Positions 17,881 to 26,233 of a DNA stretch of 64,000 bases are shown here, in pieces. The stretch comes from Gammaproteobacteria bacterium (GTDB lineage Bacteria; Pseudomonadota; Gammaproteobacteria; Ga0077536). The DNA is taken from NCBI GenBank assembly GCA_020849475.1, contig JADLGE010000026.1, positions 1 through 64,000 of the forward strand, in the 5' to 3' direction. Within the stretch, counting starts at the first letter, position 1. Each line of letters begins with the position of its first letter. The translations under genes and the position numbers were made by a program. Under the pieces are notes generated by a model, which had not been told where the DNA came from, ran no database searches, and worked only from the letters and a program-made list of their open reading frames with translations.

Positions 17881-19320
17881 TCAGCGTTTGCGGCGGGCCT
17901 TGTCGGGGGTGAATTTGCCGCGCGTGGCAAGCATCGCGTAGGGGTCCAGGGCGGTGTGCAGGCCGTCGTAGAGATGGCGCAGGCCGGCCGGCGTGTGGCG
18001 CGCGGTGAGCTCTGCCGCGAGCGCCGGCGAACTCGAATGAAGGCCGTAGCCGGCGCCGAGCAGGTCCTTGATAGCGGCCAGCGCCGCGCCCGCCGCGTCG
18101 CCGTCCGCGACAGACTCATCGGGCAATTCGACCGTGAGTGTCAGGTAGCGGCGCGCCAGCTGCACGCTGAGGCGCGGCGCGAATTCCGCCAGGCGCGTCA
18201 GCACGGCGTGGTGCAGGGCCTGCACGTCGGCGCCGCTGGCCGGCGCCAGCAGCGTGAACGACAGCGCGCAGGCATCGTGTCCGTCGGCATCGTTGTAGAG
18301 CGCCTCGCCGCGCAATTGCCGCAGCCGTGCATCCCAGGCCGCGCCCTGGCCGGCGGCGGGCGCGCTGTCCAAGGCGAGCGCCAGGCGCTGGCCGTGGTGT
18401 TCGACCATTTCCGGCACACCGTAGAGCGCGCCGTAGAGTGTCCACGGCGGCGCGCCGCTGCTGCGGCCGGCGTCGTTGCCGAGCCGTGCGAGCAGCGCTG
18501 CGTCGCTGCTGTGGGCTGCGATGAGCACATGGCCGCCCAGGCCGCCGTCGAGCATGAGTGGCTGCAGGCGGTCGATGGTGCGGGCCATGCTCGCGAGATC
18601 GGGCAAGGCCAGGGCAAACGGCATGAACTTGCGCGGCGCCGGCATCAGCCACAGGCCGAGCCGCGTCACCACGCCGAAGTGGGCGCGCGAGAACAGGCCG
18701 TCCAGCGCCGGCCCGAAGCCGTATTTGTAGCGCGCCCCGCAGTCGCTGCCGGGCAGTGCGCCCATGCCGGTGCGCAGCAGCGCGCCGTTGGCCAGCACCG
18801 CTTCGATGCCGCACACGGCAGCCTGGTGATCGCCGTAGGGCGTGAGACCTGTGTAACGCGACGCGATGCTGCCGGCCACGGTGTGTGCGCCATTGGTGTC
18901 GGCGTCGAGCCACAGTGGCAGATCGCGTTCGCGCACATGCGCGGCAAGCTCGGCATAGGTGACGCCCGCTTCAATCACCGCGAAGGCGCCGCGCCGGTCG
19001 ACGTCGATGATGCGATTCATGCGGCCGAGGTCGACCAGCACACCGGCTTTGCGCGGATGGCCGCGTTGCGCGCCGTTGCCGGTGGCATTGCCACTACTCC
19101 ACAGGCCGTGGCCGAGCTCGGCGATCATCGGTGCGAGGCGCTGCAACTGTTCGGCGCTGGCCGGGCGCACCACCGCGCGCGGATGCAGATCCGCACTTAG
19201 GTGGGCGCCGAGCAGGCCGCCGTAACAGGCGCCGCTCGGCACAGCGCTGACATGGTCCGCGCCGACCACGGTGGCGAGGCGCGCGTGCAGTTGTGCGGTA
19301 TCGAGCGGCGGCGTGGTCAT
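17881..19320 (-). CDS. VAO/4-cresol dehydrogenase-type FAD-linked oxidase, second copy
   Basis: A 479-aa flavoprotein of the vanillyl-alcohol oxidase superfamily. The FAD-binding N-terminal domain has SSGNATGNGAQRGHPRKAGVLVDLGRMNRIIDVD, AFAVIEAGVTYAELAAHV and TPYGDHQAAVCGIEAVLANG, and a later WTLYGALYG motif. Start MTTPPLD (ATG 19320) overlaps the stop of the upstream paralogue by 4 bp (ATGA). It is shorter than the upstream copy (523 aa) and differs in the pocket segment, which suggests a distinct substrate or a heteromer with it. Covalent-flavin residues were not assigned. Confidence 0.82.
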   Translation of the reverse strand: MTTPPLDTAQLHARLATVVGADHVSAVPSGACYGGLLGAHLSADLHPRAVVRPASAEQLQRLAPMIAELGHGLWSSGNATGNGAQRGHPRKAGVLVDLGRMNRIIDVDRRGAFAVIEAGVTYAELAAHVRERDLPLWLDADTNGAHTVAGSIASRYTGLTPYGDHQAAVCGIEAVLANGALLRTGMGALPGSDCGARYKYGFGPALDGLFSRAHFGVVTRLGLWLMPAPRKFMPFALALPDLASMARTIDRLQPLMLDGGLGGHVLIAAHSSDAALLARLGNDAGRSSGAPPWTLYGALYGVPEMVEHHGQRLALALDSAPAAGQGAAWDARLRQLRGEALYNDADGHDACALSFTLLAPASGADVQALHHAVLTRLAEFAPRLSVQLARRYLTLTVELPDESVADGDAAGAALAAIKDLLGAGYGLHSSSPALAAELTARHTPAGLRHLYDGLHTALDPYAMLATRGKFTPDKARRKR

Positions 19321-20888
19321 TTGCGACGACCACTGTGACGGCCGGGCCACAGCGCCGATTTGCCGGGCGCCAGCACGCCCTGCGCGTCGAGCACGTCCTT
19401 GATGGCAGCGCTGGCGTGGGCGAGGGCATCGTCACTCCAGCGATAGCTCGCGGCAGTGTCGTCCATGAAGGCGAGATGGGCGCGCGGACTGCCGTGGCCG
19501 AGCGACACGAAGCGCGCGGCCAGCGCACTCACCGCGGCGTGGGCGGCGCGCTGTTGGGCGACCACCTCGCGCTCGAAGATCAGCCGTATTTCGAGGCGCA
19601 AAGCCCGTGGCTCGAGCTGAAACTCCGCGCAGTCATCGAAACCGTGGGCGTGGCACAGCTCGCGCGCGGCTTCGCTGGCGCTCTGTGCGACATCGCCATC
19701 GAAGGGCAGCACGGCTGTGAAGTCGAGGTGCGCGCCGGCCCCGACCCAGTCAAGGGTCTTGTACTCGTCCATGCTCGGCGCGCCGCCCATGAGCGCCGCG
19801 CGACACTTGAACGCCGCGTCGTCCGCGCGCGTGTCGGCAAAGTGGAGGCGTGCGCCGGGCACCGCGCGCAAGGCGTTTTGCAACTCGCGTACGTGAACGT
19901 CGAGCAGCGCCTCAGCGCCGTAGAAGGCGCCGTAAAGATTCCAGTAGCCGCGTGCCTGCTCGGCCATGAGGCGGCTGTGGGCTTGCGCGCGCAAAGGTCC
20001 GGCGCCGGTCTGGTATTGCGCGCGCGTGGCGCCGTAGGCGGCGGCACGCGGTAGCGTCATGAGGGTGGGGCGCCCTGGCAGCAGGCCTTCGAGGCTGAGG
20101 GGCCGCAAGGCGTCGAGCAAGGCCTGCAGGTTTTCCTCGGCGTCGACGGTGACGAGATAAGGTCGATAGCCCGCCGGCGCCGGCATGAGCTGCACGCCGA
20201 TGCGCGTGACGATGCCGAAGTTGGATTGGTTGAACAGCCCGTCGACCCACGCGCCGTGGCTGTAACGGTAGAGATTGTCGGTCCTGGCCTTGATGCCCGA
20301 GGCGGTGTCGACCACCGTGCCGTCGGCCAGCACCACTTGCAGGCCGCACTGGGTGTCGCTGTGCTGCCCATAGGGTGTGTAGCCGACGCCGCGTTCGAGA
20401 AAATTACCCAGCGGGCCGCCCCATGGCGAGCCCGTGCTGTCCACCCACAAACGTCCACCGAGCTTGCGCAGGCGCGCGGCCAGATCGAGATAACTCACCC
20501 CCGGTTCGACCACCGCATAGGCAGCTCTTTCGTTGACTTCGATGATGCGCTTCATGCGTTTCAAATCGAGCATGAGCGCGCCGGCCTGGCGCGCCGCCGC
20601 GCCGCCGTAACCTAGGTTGCGGCCGGTGGAGAGCGGCCACAGCGCGAGTTTGTAACGCCGCGCTATCTCCAGCACTTTTTGAATCTGTTTGAGATTGCCC
20701 GGCGCGACCGCCGCCCATGGGCGCGTGTCGCCATGCGGCGCGAGTGCATAGTCATCGCGATAGGCATCGAGCGCCTGGTCGCCAGCGGCAAACACCCAGT
20801 CCTTGCCGAGCGCGGTGCGCAGCGCGTCCAAGGCGCGCTTGCCGTTGGCGGCGTCGATGGGCTGCGCCGGCGACGCGCTGGCTTTCAC
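19317..20888 (-). CDS. VAO/4-cresol dehydrogenase-type FAD-linked oxidase, first copy
   Basis: A 523-aa flavoprotein, the length of the p-cresol methylhydroxylase flavoprotein subunit. Landmarks: LWPLSTGRNLGYGGAAARQAG, DLKRMKRIIEVNERAAYAVVEPGVSYLDL, GVGYTPYGQHSDTQCGLQVVLADG and WNLYGAFYG. The frame opens at 21023, but the GTG at 20888 overlaps the upstream TGA (GTGA), the expected coupled start. Members oxidise 4-alkylphenols, vanillyl alcohol or eugenol. The cytochrome c subunit that PCMH needs (CxxCH) is not seen; the upstream Tat protein is the only candidate partner. Confidence 0.85.
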   Translation of the reverse strand: MKASASPAQPIDAANGKRALDALRTALGKDWVFAAGDQALDAYRDDYALAPHGDTRPWAAVAPGNLKQIQKVLEIARRYKLALWPLSTGRNLGYGGAAARQAGALMLDLKRMKRIIEVNERAAYAVVEPGVSYLDLAARLRKLGGRLWVDSTGSPWGGPLGNFLERGVGYTPYGQHSDTQCGLQVVLADGTVVDTASGIKARTDNLYRYSHGAWVDGLFNQSNFGIVTRIGVQLMPAPAGYRPYLVTVDAEENLQALLDALRPLSLEGLLPGRPTLMTLPRAAAYGATRAQYQTGAGPLRAQAHSRLMAEQARGYWNLYGAFYGAEALLDVHVRELQNALRAVPGARLHFADTRADDAAFKCRAALMGGAPSMDEYKTLDWVGAGAHLDFTAVLPFDGDVAQSASEAARELCHAHGFDDCAEFQLEPRALRLEIRLIFEREVVAQQRAAHAAVSALAARFVSLGHGSPRAHLAFMDDTAASYRWSDDALAHASAAIKDVLDAQGVLAPGKSALWPGRHSGRRK

Positions 20889-21430
20889 ACGCGCTCCACA
20901 CACCAGGACACGAGATGGCCGCGGCGTGCCGTCGCGCTCGCGGCCTGGCACTGCGTGTCGATGAGCGCCGCCTTCTGCGTGTTTCCCAGTCGCGGCAGCG
21001 CCTCGGCCAGCGCGCAAGTCCACAGCGCGCCGGCGGGTGGGAGGTTCGCGACCAGCGCATTCATCGCGTCAGGTTCGCCGCGCAGCTGGTGCCTGCACTG
21101 TCCATCGCGAAAATCGTGCACGCCGTGATAGGTGAGCCGGTAGCCGTGCAGCGCGCTCATGCTTGCAACGATGAAGTAACTCGAATCGCGCGTCAGGCCG
21201 AACAGGCGCGCCTGTCCGCCTTGCGCCAAGGTTTCAACGAGTTCGATGCTGTCGTTGATTTCCAGCCTGTGCAAGCGGCATTGGCGCGTGAAATGGCGCG
21301 TATCCGCGCAATCACCATCGACCACCAGCACGGTCGCGTCATTGTGCCTGTCAGCGGTCTGCGCATGCAGCAGACCAGGCGCGAGGCCCGCGACCATGGA
21401 GGATTTGATGAAGCTGCGACGCGAGACCAC
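20885..21430 (-). CDS. Tat-signal protein of unknown function
   Basis: A 181-aa protein with a twin-arginine signal (VSRRSFIKSSMVAGLAPGLLHAQ), so it is exported folded, perhaps with a cofactor. It uses a GTG start at 21430, with AAGGAG seven bases before, overlapping the stop of the acyl-CoA dehydrogenase gene. The mature part has several Cys (DGDCADTRHF, QCRLHRL, DGQCRHQ) but no CxxCH heme motif. Function is not recognised. It sits between an acyl-CoA dehydrogenase and two VAO-type oxidases, and may deliver electrons or bind the substrate of those oxidases. Confidence 0.7.
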   Translation of the reverse strand: MVSRRSFIKSSMVAGLAPGLLHAQTADRHNDATVLVVDGDCADTRHFTRQCRLHRLEINDSIELVETLAQGGQARLFGLTRDSSYFIVASMSALHGYRLTYHGVHDFRDGQCRHQLRGEPDAMNALVANLPPAGALWTCALAEALPRLGNTQKAALIDTQCQAASATARRGHLVSWCVERV

Positions 21431-21440
21431 GGGCCGCTCC

Positions 21441-22577
21441 TTACAAAGTGCGGGAGATGATTTCCTTCATGATTTCCGACGAGCCGCCGGCGATGCGGCT
21501 GACGCGATGCCCTGCCCAGGCGCGCGCAATGGGATATTCCCACATGTAACCGTAACCGCCGTGTAATTGCAGGCACTCGTCCAGCACCTTGCCCAAGGTC
21601 TCGGTGACATGCAGCTTGGCCATCGCCGCATCGTTGGCGTCGAGTTGGCCCTGCATGTGCATTTCCAGACAACGGTCGACAAACGTGCGTGCGACCACCG
21701 CCTGGGTCTGGCATTCGGCGAGCTTGAAGCGGGTGTTCTGCAAGGCGAACAGCGGCTTGCCGAATGCTTCGCGTTGACGTGTGTAGGCGACGGTGTTGGC
21801 GACCGCGGTCTCGAGCGTGGTGATGGAGCGGATGGCGACAATCAGCCGCTCCTGCGCGAGTTCCTGCATGAGATATTTGAACGCGCGGTTCTCATCGCCG
21901 AGCAGTCTGTCGGCGGGCAGACGCACGTCGCTGTAGAAGAGCTCGGAGGTGTCCTGCGCATGCCAGCCGACCTTTTCCAGATTGCGTCCGCGCGTGAAGC
22001 CGGCATCGCCACGCTCTGCTACCAACAGACTCATGCCCTTGGCGCCGGCATCGGGGTCGGTCTTGGCCACCGTGATCACGAGATCGGCAATCTGGCCGTT
22101 GGAGATGAAAGTCTTCTGACCATTCAAGACATAGTCATCGCCCTCACGTACCGCACGCGCACGCATGCCCTGCAGATCGCTGCCGGCGCCGGGCTCGGTC
22201 ATGGCGATGGCGCCGATGATTTCGCCCGCGCACATGCCGGGCAGCCAGCGCTGCTTTTGCGCCTCCGTGCCGTAATGCAGGATGTAGGGCGCGACGATGC
22301 CGGAATGCAGGTGAAAGGCCGGGCCGGTCGCTTCGACCTTGGCCAGTTCTTCGATGACGATGGCGGTGTGCAGGAAATCTCCACCGGGGCCGCCGTATTG
22401 TTCCGGCACGAAACTGCACAACAGACCGTTGGCGCCGGCTGAGCGCCATACTTCGCGGCTGACCACGCCGTCTTTTTCCCATTGCGCGTGATGGGGCTGG
22501 ATTTCAGCTTCGACGAAACGACGCACCGCGTCGCGAAACAATTCGTGATCGGAAGAATAGATGTTGCGTGGAATCAT
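21441..22577 (-). CDS. Acyl-CoA dehydrogenase (long-chain/isovaleryl-like active site)
   Basis: A 378-aa flavoprotein. It has the GAIAMTEPGAGSDLQGM and DDYVLNGQKTFISNG signatures. The usual C-terminal catalytic Glu is absent (VSRIAGGSSEIMKEI, Gly at that place), and LMQELAQERLIVA holds the Glu used in long-chain and isovaleryl types. It removes alpha,beta hydrogens of an acyl-CoA. It is the first gene of the five-gene minus-strand set at 16.6-22.6 kb, with its stop inside the next gene's ribosome site. Substrate unknown. Confidence 0.9.
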   Translation of the reverse strand: MIPRNIYSSDHELFRDAVRRFVEAEIQPHHAQWEKDGVVSREVWRSAGANGLLCSFVPEQYGGPGGDFLHTAIVIEELAKVEATGPAFHLHSGIVAPYILHYGTEAQKQRWLPGMCAGEIIGAIAMTEPGAGSDLQGMRARAVREGDDYVLNGQKTFISNGQIADLVITVAKTDPDAGAKGMSLLVAERGDAGFTRGRNLEKVGWHAQDTSELFYSDVRLPADRLLGDENRAFKYLMQELAQERLIVAIRSITTLETAVANTVAYTRQREAFGKPLFALQNTRFKLAECQTQAVVARTFVDRCLEMHMQGQLDANDAAMAKLHVTETLGKVLDECLQLHGGYGYMWEYPIARAWAGHRVSRIAGGSSEIMKEIISRTL

Positions 22578-22672
22578 GGTGCTCGCTCGTAATGAAACCG
22601 CTTAAGGACATGACCGGATTGATTGCCCGTGGTCGTGCCCGGGCACTATACGACATGGCACGTGGCGCGCGG

Positions 22673-23335
22673 TCACGGTGAGCCTGGCGCGCCGGGCAGC
22701 CGCAGCGAATCGATGATTTGTCGAAATTCGGCAGTCGCGTCGTCAGCGCCGGACTCGGCGTCGGTGGCGGCCAGCAGCAGCGTGGTGTCGTCCACCACCA
22801 GCACATGCAAGCGCACGCGGACGTTCACGCCTTGCTCACCGCCTGTCGTTGGCGCGGCGCGCAGTTCGGCGCTGGCCGCGGCGAGGCCTGCGAGGTGCGT
22901 TGCGGCGGGCGCTGCGATCAACGCGAAAGCGCCGTGCGCGGTGGCCTGTGCGACGCGCGCCTGCAATACCGTCAGGGCGCTCTGCCCGCGCGTGTTGACG
23001 TCGCGTTCGAGATTGACGCCAAACGTCGGGTTGAACGCGTGCTGGGGCGGTGCGCGCTTCAGCAACGCGAACAAGGGCGCGCCGGCGTGCTGGTCGATGG
23101 CGCGTTCCAGCGCGTCCTCGTCGTAGCGCACCTGCGCGCCTTCGACGGCGCTCACGCCGCCGCTGACGTAAGTCCAGCCTGCGGGCACGACGACTTCAAA
23201 TCCAAATCGGCCCGCGCTGTTGTCCTCGCCGCAGCCGAGCACGAAGAGCGCGAGGGTCGCGGTCAGAAGAACGCCGCACAGACGGGTCGCGCGCAGCACC
23301 GTAGGAATATCAAGCATGGGTCTGGCTGGTCTCAT
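22673..23335 (-). CDS. Predicted lipoprotein, hypothetical
   Basis: A 220-aa protein with a lipoprotein signal: hydrophobic ATLALFVLG followed by Cys (lipobox FVLGC), then GEDNSAGRFGFEVVVPAGWTYV. The text around PAGWTYV and LLLAATDAESG resembles DUF1795/PsbP-like lipid-anchored proteins, but similarity is loose. ATG 23335 has GAGGGG upstream; a GTG at 23365 is also possible. It is divergent from the LLM gene at 23446 and separated by 95 bp from the acyl-CoA dehydrogenase. Confidence 0.7.
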   Translation of the reverse strand: MRPARPMLDIPTVLRATRLCGVLLTATLALFVLGCGEDNSAGRFGFEVVVPAGWTYVSGGVSAVEGAQVRYDEDALERAIDQHAGAPLFALLKRAPPQHAFNPTFGVNLERDVNTRGQSALTVLQARVAQATAHGAFALIAAPAATHLAGLAAASAELRAAPTTGGEQGVNVRVRLHVLVVDDTTLLLAATDAESGADDATAEFRQIIDSLRLPGAPGSP

Positions 23336-23445
23336 TCCGGGCCCCTCATCATGCCTCATGGACACGGGCGCTGCAGCCTTGCGGGCCTACCTTGTGTCAC
23401 GGCGAGCGGCTATGCTGCGGCCTTATTCAGTAGGGAGGTTCTGCG

Positions 23446-24321
23446 ATGAAATTCGGCCAATACGGCGTATTCACTTTCACCGACGCGATGAACGGCGCCG
23501 AGCTCACGGAGCTTGCGCAGCGTCTCGAAGCCCTGGGCTATTCGACCCTGTGGTATCCCGAAGCATTCAATTACGAACCTTTCGCCATCGGCGCCTATCT
23601 GCTCGGCGCCAGCAAAAAACTGGTGGTGGCGAGTGGCATCGCCAATATCTATGCGCGCGACGCGGCGTCGTCGGTGATGGGCCACAACAGTTTGAACAAA
23701 CTCTACGGTGAGCGCTTCGTGCTCGGTCTCGGCGTTTCCCATGCACCGCTGGTGTCGGACCTGCGCGGCCACGAATACAAGCAGCCGGTGGCGACCATGC
23801 GTGCCTATCTCGACCGCATGGACCAGGCGTGGACTGCTCTCGGTGGTGCGCCGGGCGAAAAGCGTGTGGTGCTGGCCGCGCTCGGTCCGCAAATGTCCAA
23901 GCTCGCCGCCGAACGCACGCTCGGCACCTTCCCCTATAACATCACGCCGGCGCAGGTCGATTTGTCCAAGAGCGCGATGGGCGGCAAGGGCGCCATCATC
24001 TGTGAGCAGAAGGTGTGCCTGTGCGAAGACCCGACGCTCGCGCGCAAGGCCGCGCGTGCGGCGCTGGCGCCTTACATGGGCTTGCCGAATTATTTCAATA
24101 ACTGGTTCCGCCTCGGTTTCGACCAGAGCGATCTCAAGGACGGCGGCAGCGACCGCCTGATGGACGCCATGGTGCTGTGGGGTTCGGCGGCCGACATCAA
24201 AGCCAAGCTCAAAGCTTATTTCGACAAGGGCGCGGCGCAGGTGGTGGTGCAACCGATACGCGCCGACGGCGAGGTCGGGCCGTGCTGGAAGGCGCTGGAG
24301 GCGCTGGCGCCGGGGGCCTGA
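23446..24321 (+). CDS. LLM-class oxidoreductase (F420/FMN-type, TIGR03620-like)
   Basis: A 291-aa luciferase-like flavoenzyme. Landmarks: LAQRLEALGYSTLWYPEAFNYEPF, VVASGIANIYARDAASSVMGHNSLNKLYGERFVLGLGVSHAPLV, VVLAALGPQMSKLAAERTLG and PIRADGEVG at the end. The family uses FMN or coenzyme F420, and the sequence resembles F420-type members; which cofactor is used cannot be told here. GGGAGGTT precedes ATG 23446. The thioesterase gene follows 122 bp downstream. Confidence 0.85.
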   Translation: MKFGQYGVFTFTDAMNGAELTELAQRLEALGYSTLWYPEAFNYEPFAIGAYLLGASKKLVVASGIANIYARDAASSVMGHNSLNKLYGERFVLGLGVSHAPLVSDLRGHEYKQPVATMRAYLDRMDQAWTALGGAPGEKRVVLAALGPQMSKLAAERTLGTFPYNITPAQVDLSKSAMGGKGAIICEQKVCLCEDPTLARKAARAALAPYMGLPNYFNNWFRLGFDQSDLKDGGSDRLMDAMVLWGSAADIKAKLKAYFDKGAAQVVVQPIRADGEVGPCWKALEALAPGA

Positions 24322-24443
24322 GTTCAACCTGCGAGATCCGTTGCCGCTTGCCGGCGACGGACCGCTGAAACCAGACGCTGCTTCGCACGGCGGCGGCGTC
24401 GCCCGCGCCATCGCCGAGGTCGGGAAAACTGTCAGAGCACACC

Positions 24444-24854
24444 ATGAACGAGCGCGTGAGATACATCGCAGCCGAGCAGCATTTTGCCCGTCACCTCGGC
24501 ATCGAAGTCGTTTCGATAGAGGTCGATCACGTGGTGTTGCGCCTGCCTTACCGCGAGTATCTCGGCGTCGAGCGCGTCAATGGTGGCGCCATCGCATCCC
24601 TGGTCGACCTCGCAGGCACCTGCGCGTGCTGGTCCAATCCGGTGGTCGGCGACGCCGCGCGTGGCGCCACGGTCGGCTTCACCATCAACTATCTCAAGCT
24701 GGTGGTGGGCTCGTGTCTGACGGCGAGTGGCCGTGTGCGTCGGCGCGGCGGCAGCCTGTGCGTGGCCGAGGTCAGCGTGGTCAACGAGGCGGGTGAGGAA
24801 GTCGCCGTCGCCACCATCAATTACAAGCTTGAACCGCGAGGTGCGCCGAGCTAG
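24444..24854 (+). CDS. PaaI-family acyl-CoA thioesterase
   Basis: A 136-aa hotdog-fold thioesterase. It has the family pattern EVDHVVLRLPYREYLGVERVNGGAIASLVDLAGTCACW and ATVGFTINYLKL; the Asn-Gly-Gly segment followed by Asp is the usual nucleophile/base area. It hydrolyses aryl- or acyl-CoA to release stuck intermediates, fitting the catabolic genes around it. Its end overlaps the convergent gene at 24851 by 4 bp. Confidence 0.85.
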   Translation: MNERVRYIAAEQHFARHLGIEVVSIEVDHVVLRLPYREYLGVERVNGGAIASLVDLAGTCACWSNPVVGDAARGATVGFTINYLKLVVGSCLTASGRVRRRGGSLCVAEVSVVNEAGEEVAVATINYKLEPRGAPS

Positions 24855-25864
24855 CGCCGCGCCACGAACACCGGAAAGTACTCGGCGCGGGCGACGACGG
24901 TAATCCAGCGCACCAGCTCTGAAAAAATCGTCGGCTGACGGGCGCCGTCGCTGAGATCGCTCAGTTCGCCCGCCAGGGCCAGCGGCGCGGCGCGTGCGTA
25001 CAGCGCCGCGCAGCCGAGGTAATGGCCCTGCTGCGCGAGATGGATTCGATTGACCATTTCCAGCGTGCGTTGAAAGAACGCTTCGTTCATGGTCCACACG
25101 TAGCGACCATCGACGCGTGCCAGTTGCAGGTCAGTCATGCCTTCCCACAACAACGCATCGACACGGCTGGTGCAGGCGCTGGCGAAACTCACAAAGGCGA
25201 TGAGGCTGCCGCCGCCGATGCGGTAGATGAGTTCGCGCGTGGCGGTCCACAGTTCATCGATGGTGGCGCGATCGACATGCTTGCCCGTCAATTCGCGATA
25301 GGCGCCGGGCAGGCGCCACAGGAGATTCCAGCACAGCGTGATGGCCGTGGTGGTGCCGCCCATGACCAAGGTCGGCGCATTGGCGCCCACCGGGCTTTCG
25401 CCATCGTCACGATGGGGCAGCAGCGTACGCAGCGACACATACTCTTCGGCGTCCAGCGAATACTTCAGCGGACATCCCATGCCCTGCGCGCGCAACTCCT
25501 TGGCCCAGGTGCTGGTGGCGGCATTCAGCAGTTCGTTCATGACGCGCATCGGCGCCAGAATCGAAAGCGCGAACAAGTCGTTGCCGGCGTGCGCCCGCAG
25601 TTCCGGGTCGCGACGCGCCATTTCGAGATCGCGGCGCTGCCCGTCGAATTCGAAGCTCATGCCATGACCATTGGCGTCGTCGGCAATCAACCGTGCGACA
25701 TGCGGCCAGAACGCTTCGATGTACTCGACGCTGACGTGGCTGGCGACCACCGGCGGTGGAATCGGCGGCTCGGTGTGGGAATGGCGCAGACGCGTGAACA
25801 TGGCGTTCACCGCATCGAGGATGAGGGCGACTTCGTGGGCGGGGGGTGAGTCGGGATTGGACAT
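24851..25864 (-). CDS. Hypothetical protein (337 aa)
   Basis: No family is recognised. It begins MSNPDSPPAHEVALILDAVN and has long helical stretches (DNDLFALSILAPMRVMNELL-like, ITLCWNLLWRLPGAYRELTG). No signal peptide; the hydrophobic IGGGSLIAFVSFAS is short for a membrane helix. The 26-aa peptide unit lies directly upstream on the same strand, but a hairpin terminator at 25934 separates them. Confidence 0.6.
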   Translation of the reverse strand: MSNPDSPPAHEVALILDAVNAMFTRLRHSHTEPPIPPPVVASHVSVEYIEAFWPHVARLIADDANGHGMSFEFDGQRRDLEMARRDPELRAHAGNDLFALSILAPMRVMNELLNAATSTWAKELRAQGMGCPLKYSLDAEEYVSLRTLLPHRDDGESPVGANAPTLVMGGTTTAITLCWNLLWRLPGAYRELTGKHVDRATIDELWTATRELIYRIGGGSLIAFVSFASACTSRVDALLWEGMTDLQLARVDGRYVWTMNEAFFQRTLEMVNRIHLAQQGHYLGCAALYARAAPLALAGELSDLSDGARQPTIFSELVRWITVVARAEYFPVFVARR

Positions 25865-25921
25865 GGGGATCGCTTTGGTTGATGAGGCAGATTCTCAGCG
25901 CCGCGCTTCAATTGCAGAGCC

Positions 25922-25953
25922 CAGAATGAAAGAAGGGCCGCAGCTGCGGCCCT
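25922..25953 (-). terminator. Rho-independent-like terminator after the 26-aa peptide gene
   Basis: On the minus strand AGGGCCGCAGCTGCGGCCCT (25953-25934) is a perfect 20-bp inverted repeat, followed by TCTTTCATTCTGG. The T-run is interrupted but present only on this strand, so it would stop minus-strand transcription before the 337-aa gene. Confidence 0.6.
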
Positions 25954-26004
25954 CCGTGAGATCGAGTACCCGTGACCCTTGGAAGGGATCGCGATACGTT
26001 CCTC

Positions 26005-26085
26005 TCAATTCGCTTGCGAAGGCAGCCCCGCCGTTGAATCGAGATCCAAGGTGCACGCGGAACCCATATAAATCTCACTAGACAT
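26005..26085 (-). CDS. 26-residue peptide with exceptional Shine-Dalgarno
   Basis: An ATG at 26085 opens a 26-codon frame that starts MSSEIYMGSACT and ends TAGLPSQAN before TGA at 26007-26005. It is too short for most gene finders. It has one Cys and no signal peptide or membrane helix. The ribosome site AAGGAGGTGATCC matches all 13 bases of the 16S 3' end complement, seven bases before the ATG, and a hairpin lies about 50 bp after the stop. The peptide could be a precursor, a leader or a small regulatory protein; no homologue is recalled. Confidence 0.6.
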   Translation of the reverse strand: MSSEIYMGSACTLDLDSTAGLPSQAN

Positions 26086-26086
26086 C

Positions 26087-26099
26087 GGATCACCTCCTT
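26087..26099 (-). promoter_or_regulatory. Perfect anti-SD-complementary ribosome-binding site
   Basis: AAGGAGGTGATCC (minus strand, 26099-26087) is the full complement of the 16S rRNA 3' end. The GGAGG core is 7 nt before ATG 26085. It decides the start of the 26-aa gene and implies very strong initiation. Confidence 0.85.
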
Positions 26100-26125
26100 T
26101 TTATTTCCATGAACGAGCTTCGAGT

Positions 26126-26153
26126 ATCTTACGAAGCGCGGGCCGAGGTAAAG
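26126..26153 (-). promoter_or_regulatory. Candidate sigma70 promoter for the 26-aa gene
   Basis: On the minus strand TAAGAT at 26131-26126 can serve as -10, with CTTTAC at 26153-26148 as -35, spacing 16. The -10 is fair, the -35 poor. Transcription would begin about 15 bp before the ribosome site. Confidence 0.35.
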
Positions 26154-26233
26154 AGGCGATGCGGCAAGGGAATTATTCAATGCGCGACGGGTCGAGACAG
26201 CGCGGTCTGCCGGCCGTCATCGGGAGAATGCGG

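Noticed and set aside
26005..26007. TGA of the 26-aa gene as a possible selenocysteine codon, since selC is in the window.
   Set aside because: The open frame afterwards runs into the terminator hairpin, and GC-rich DNA often stays open; no SECIS motif was identified.
26087..26099. GGATCACCTCCTT on the plus strand resembles the 16S rRNA 3' end.
   Set aside because: Only 13 nt match and no rRNA sequence adjoins; it is better read as the ribosome site of the 26-aa gene on the minus strand.
25908..26180. A 90-aa minus-strand frame overlapping the 26-aa gene.
   Set aside because: Different frame, weak start and basic random-looking composition; the shorter frame owns the ribosome site.
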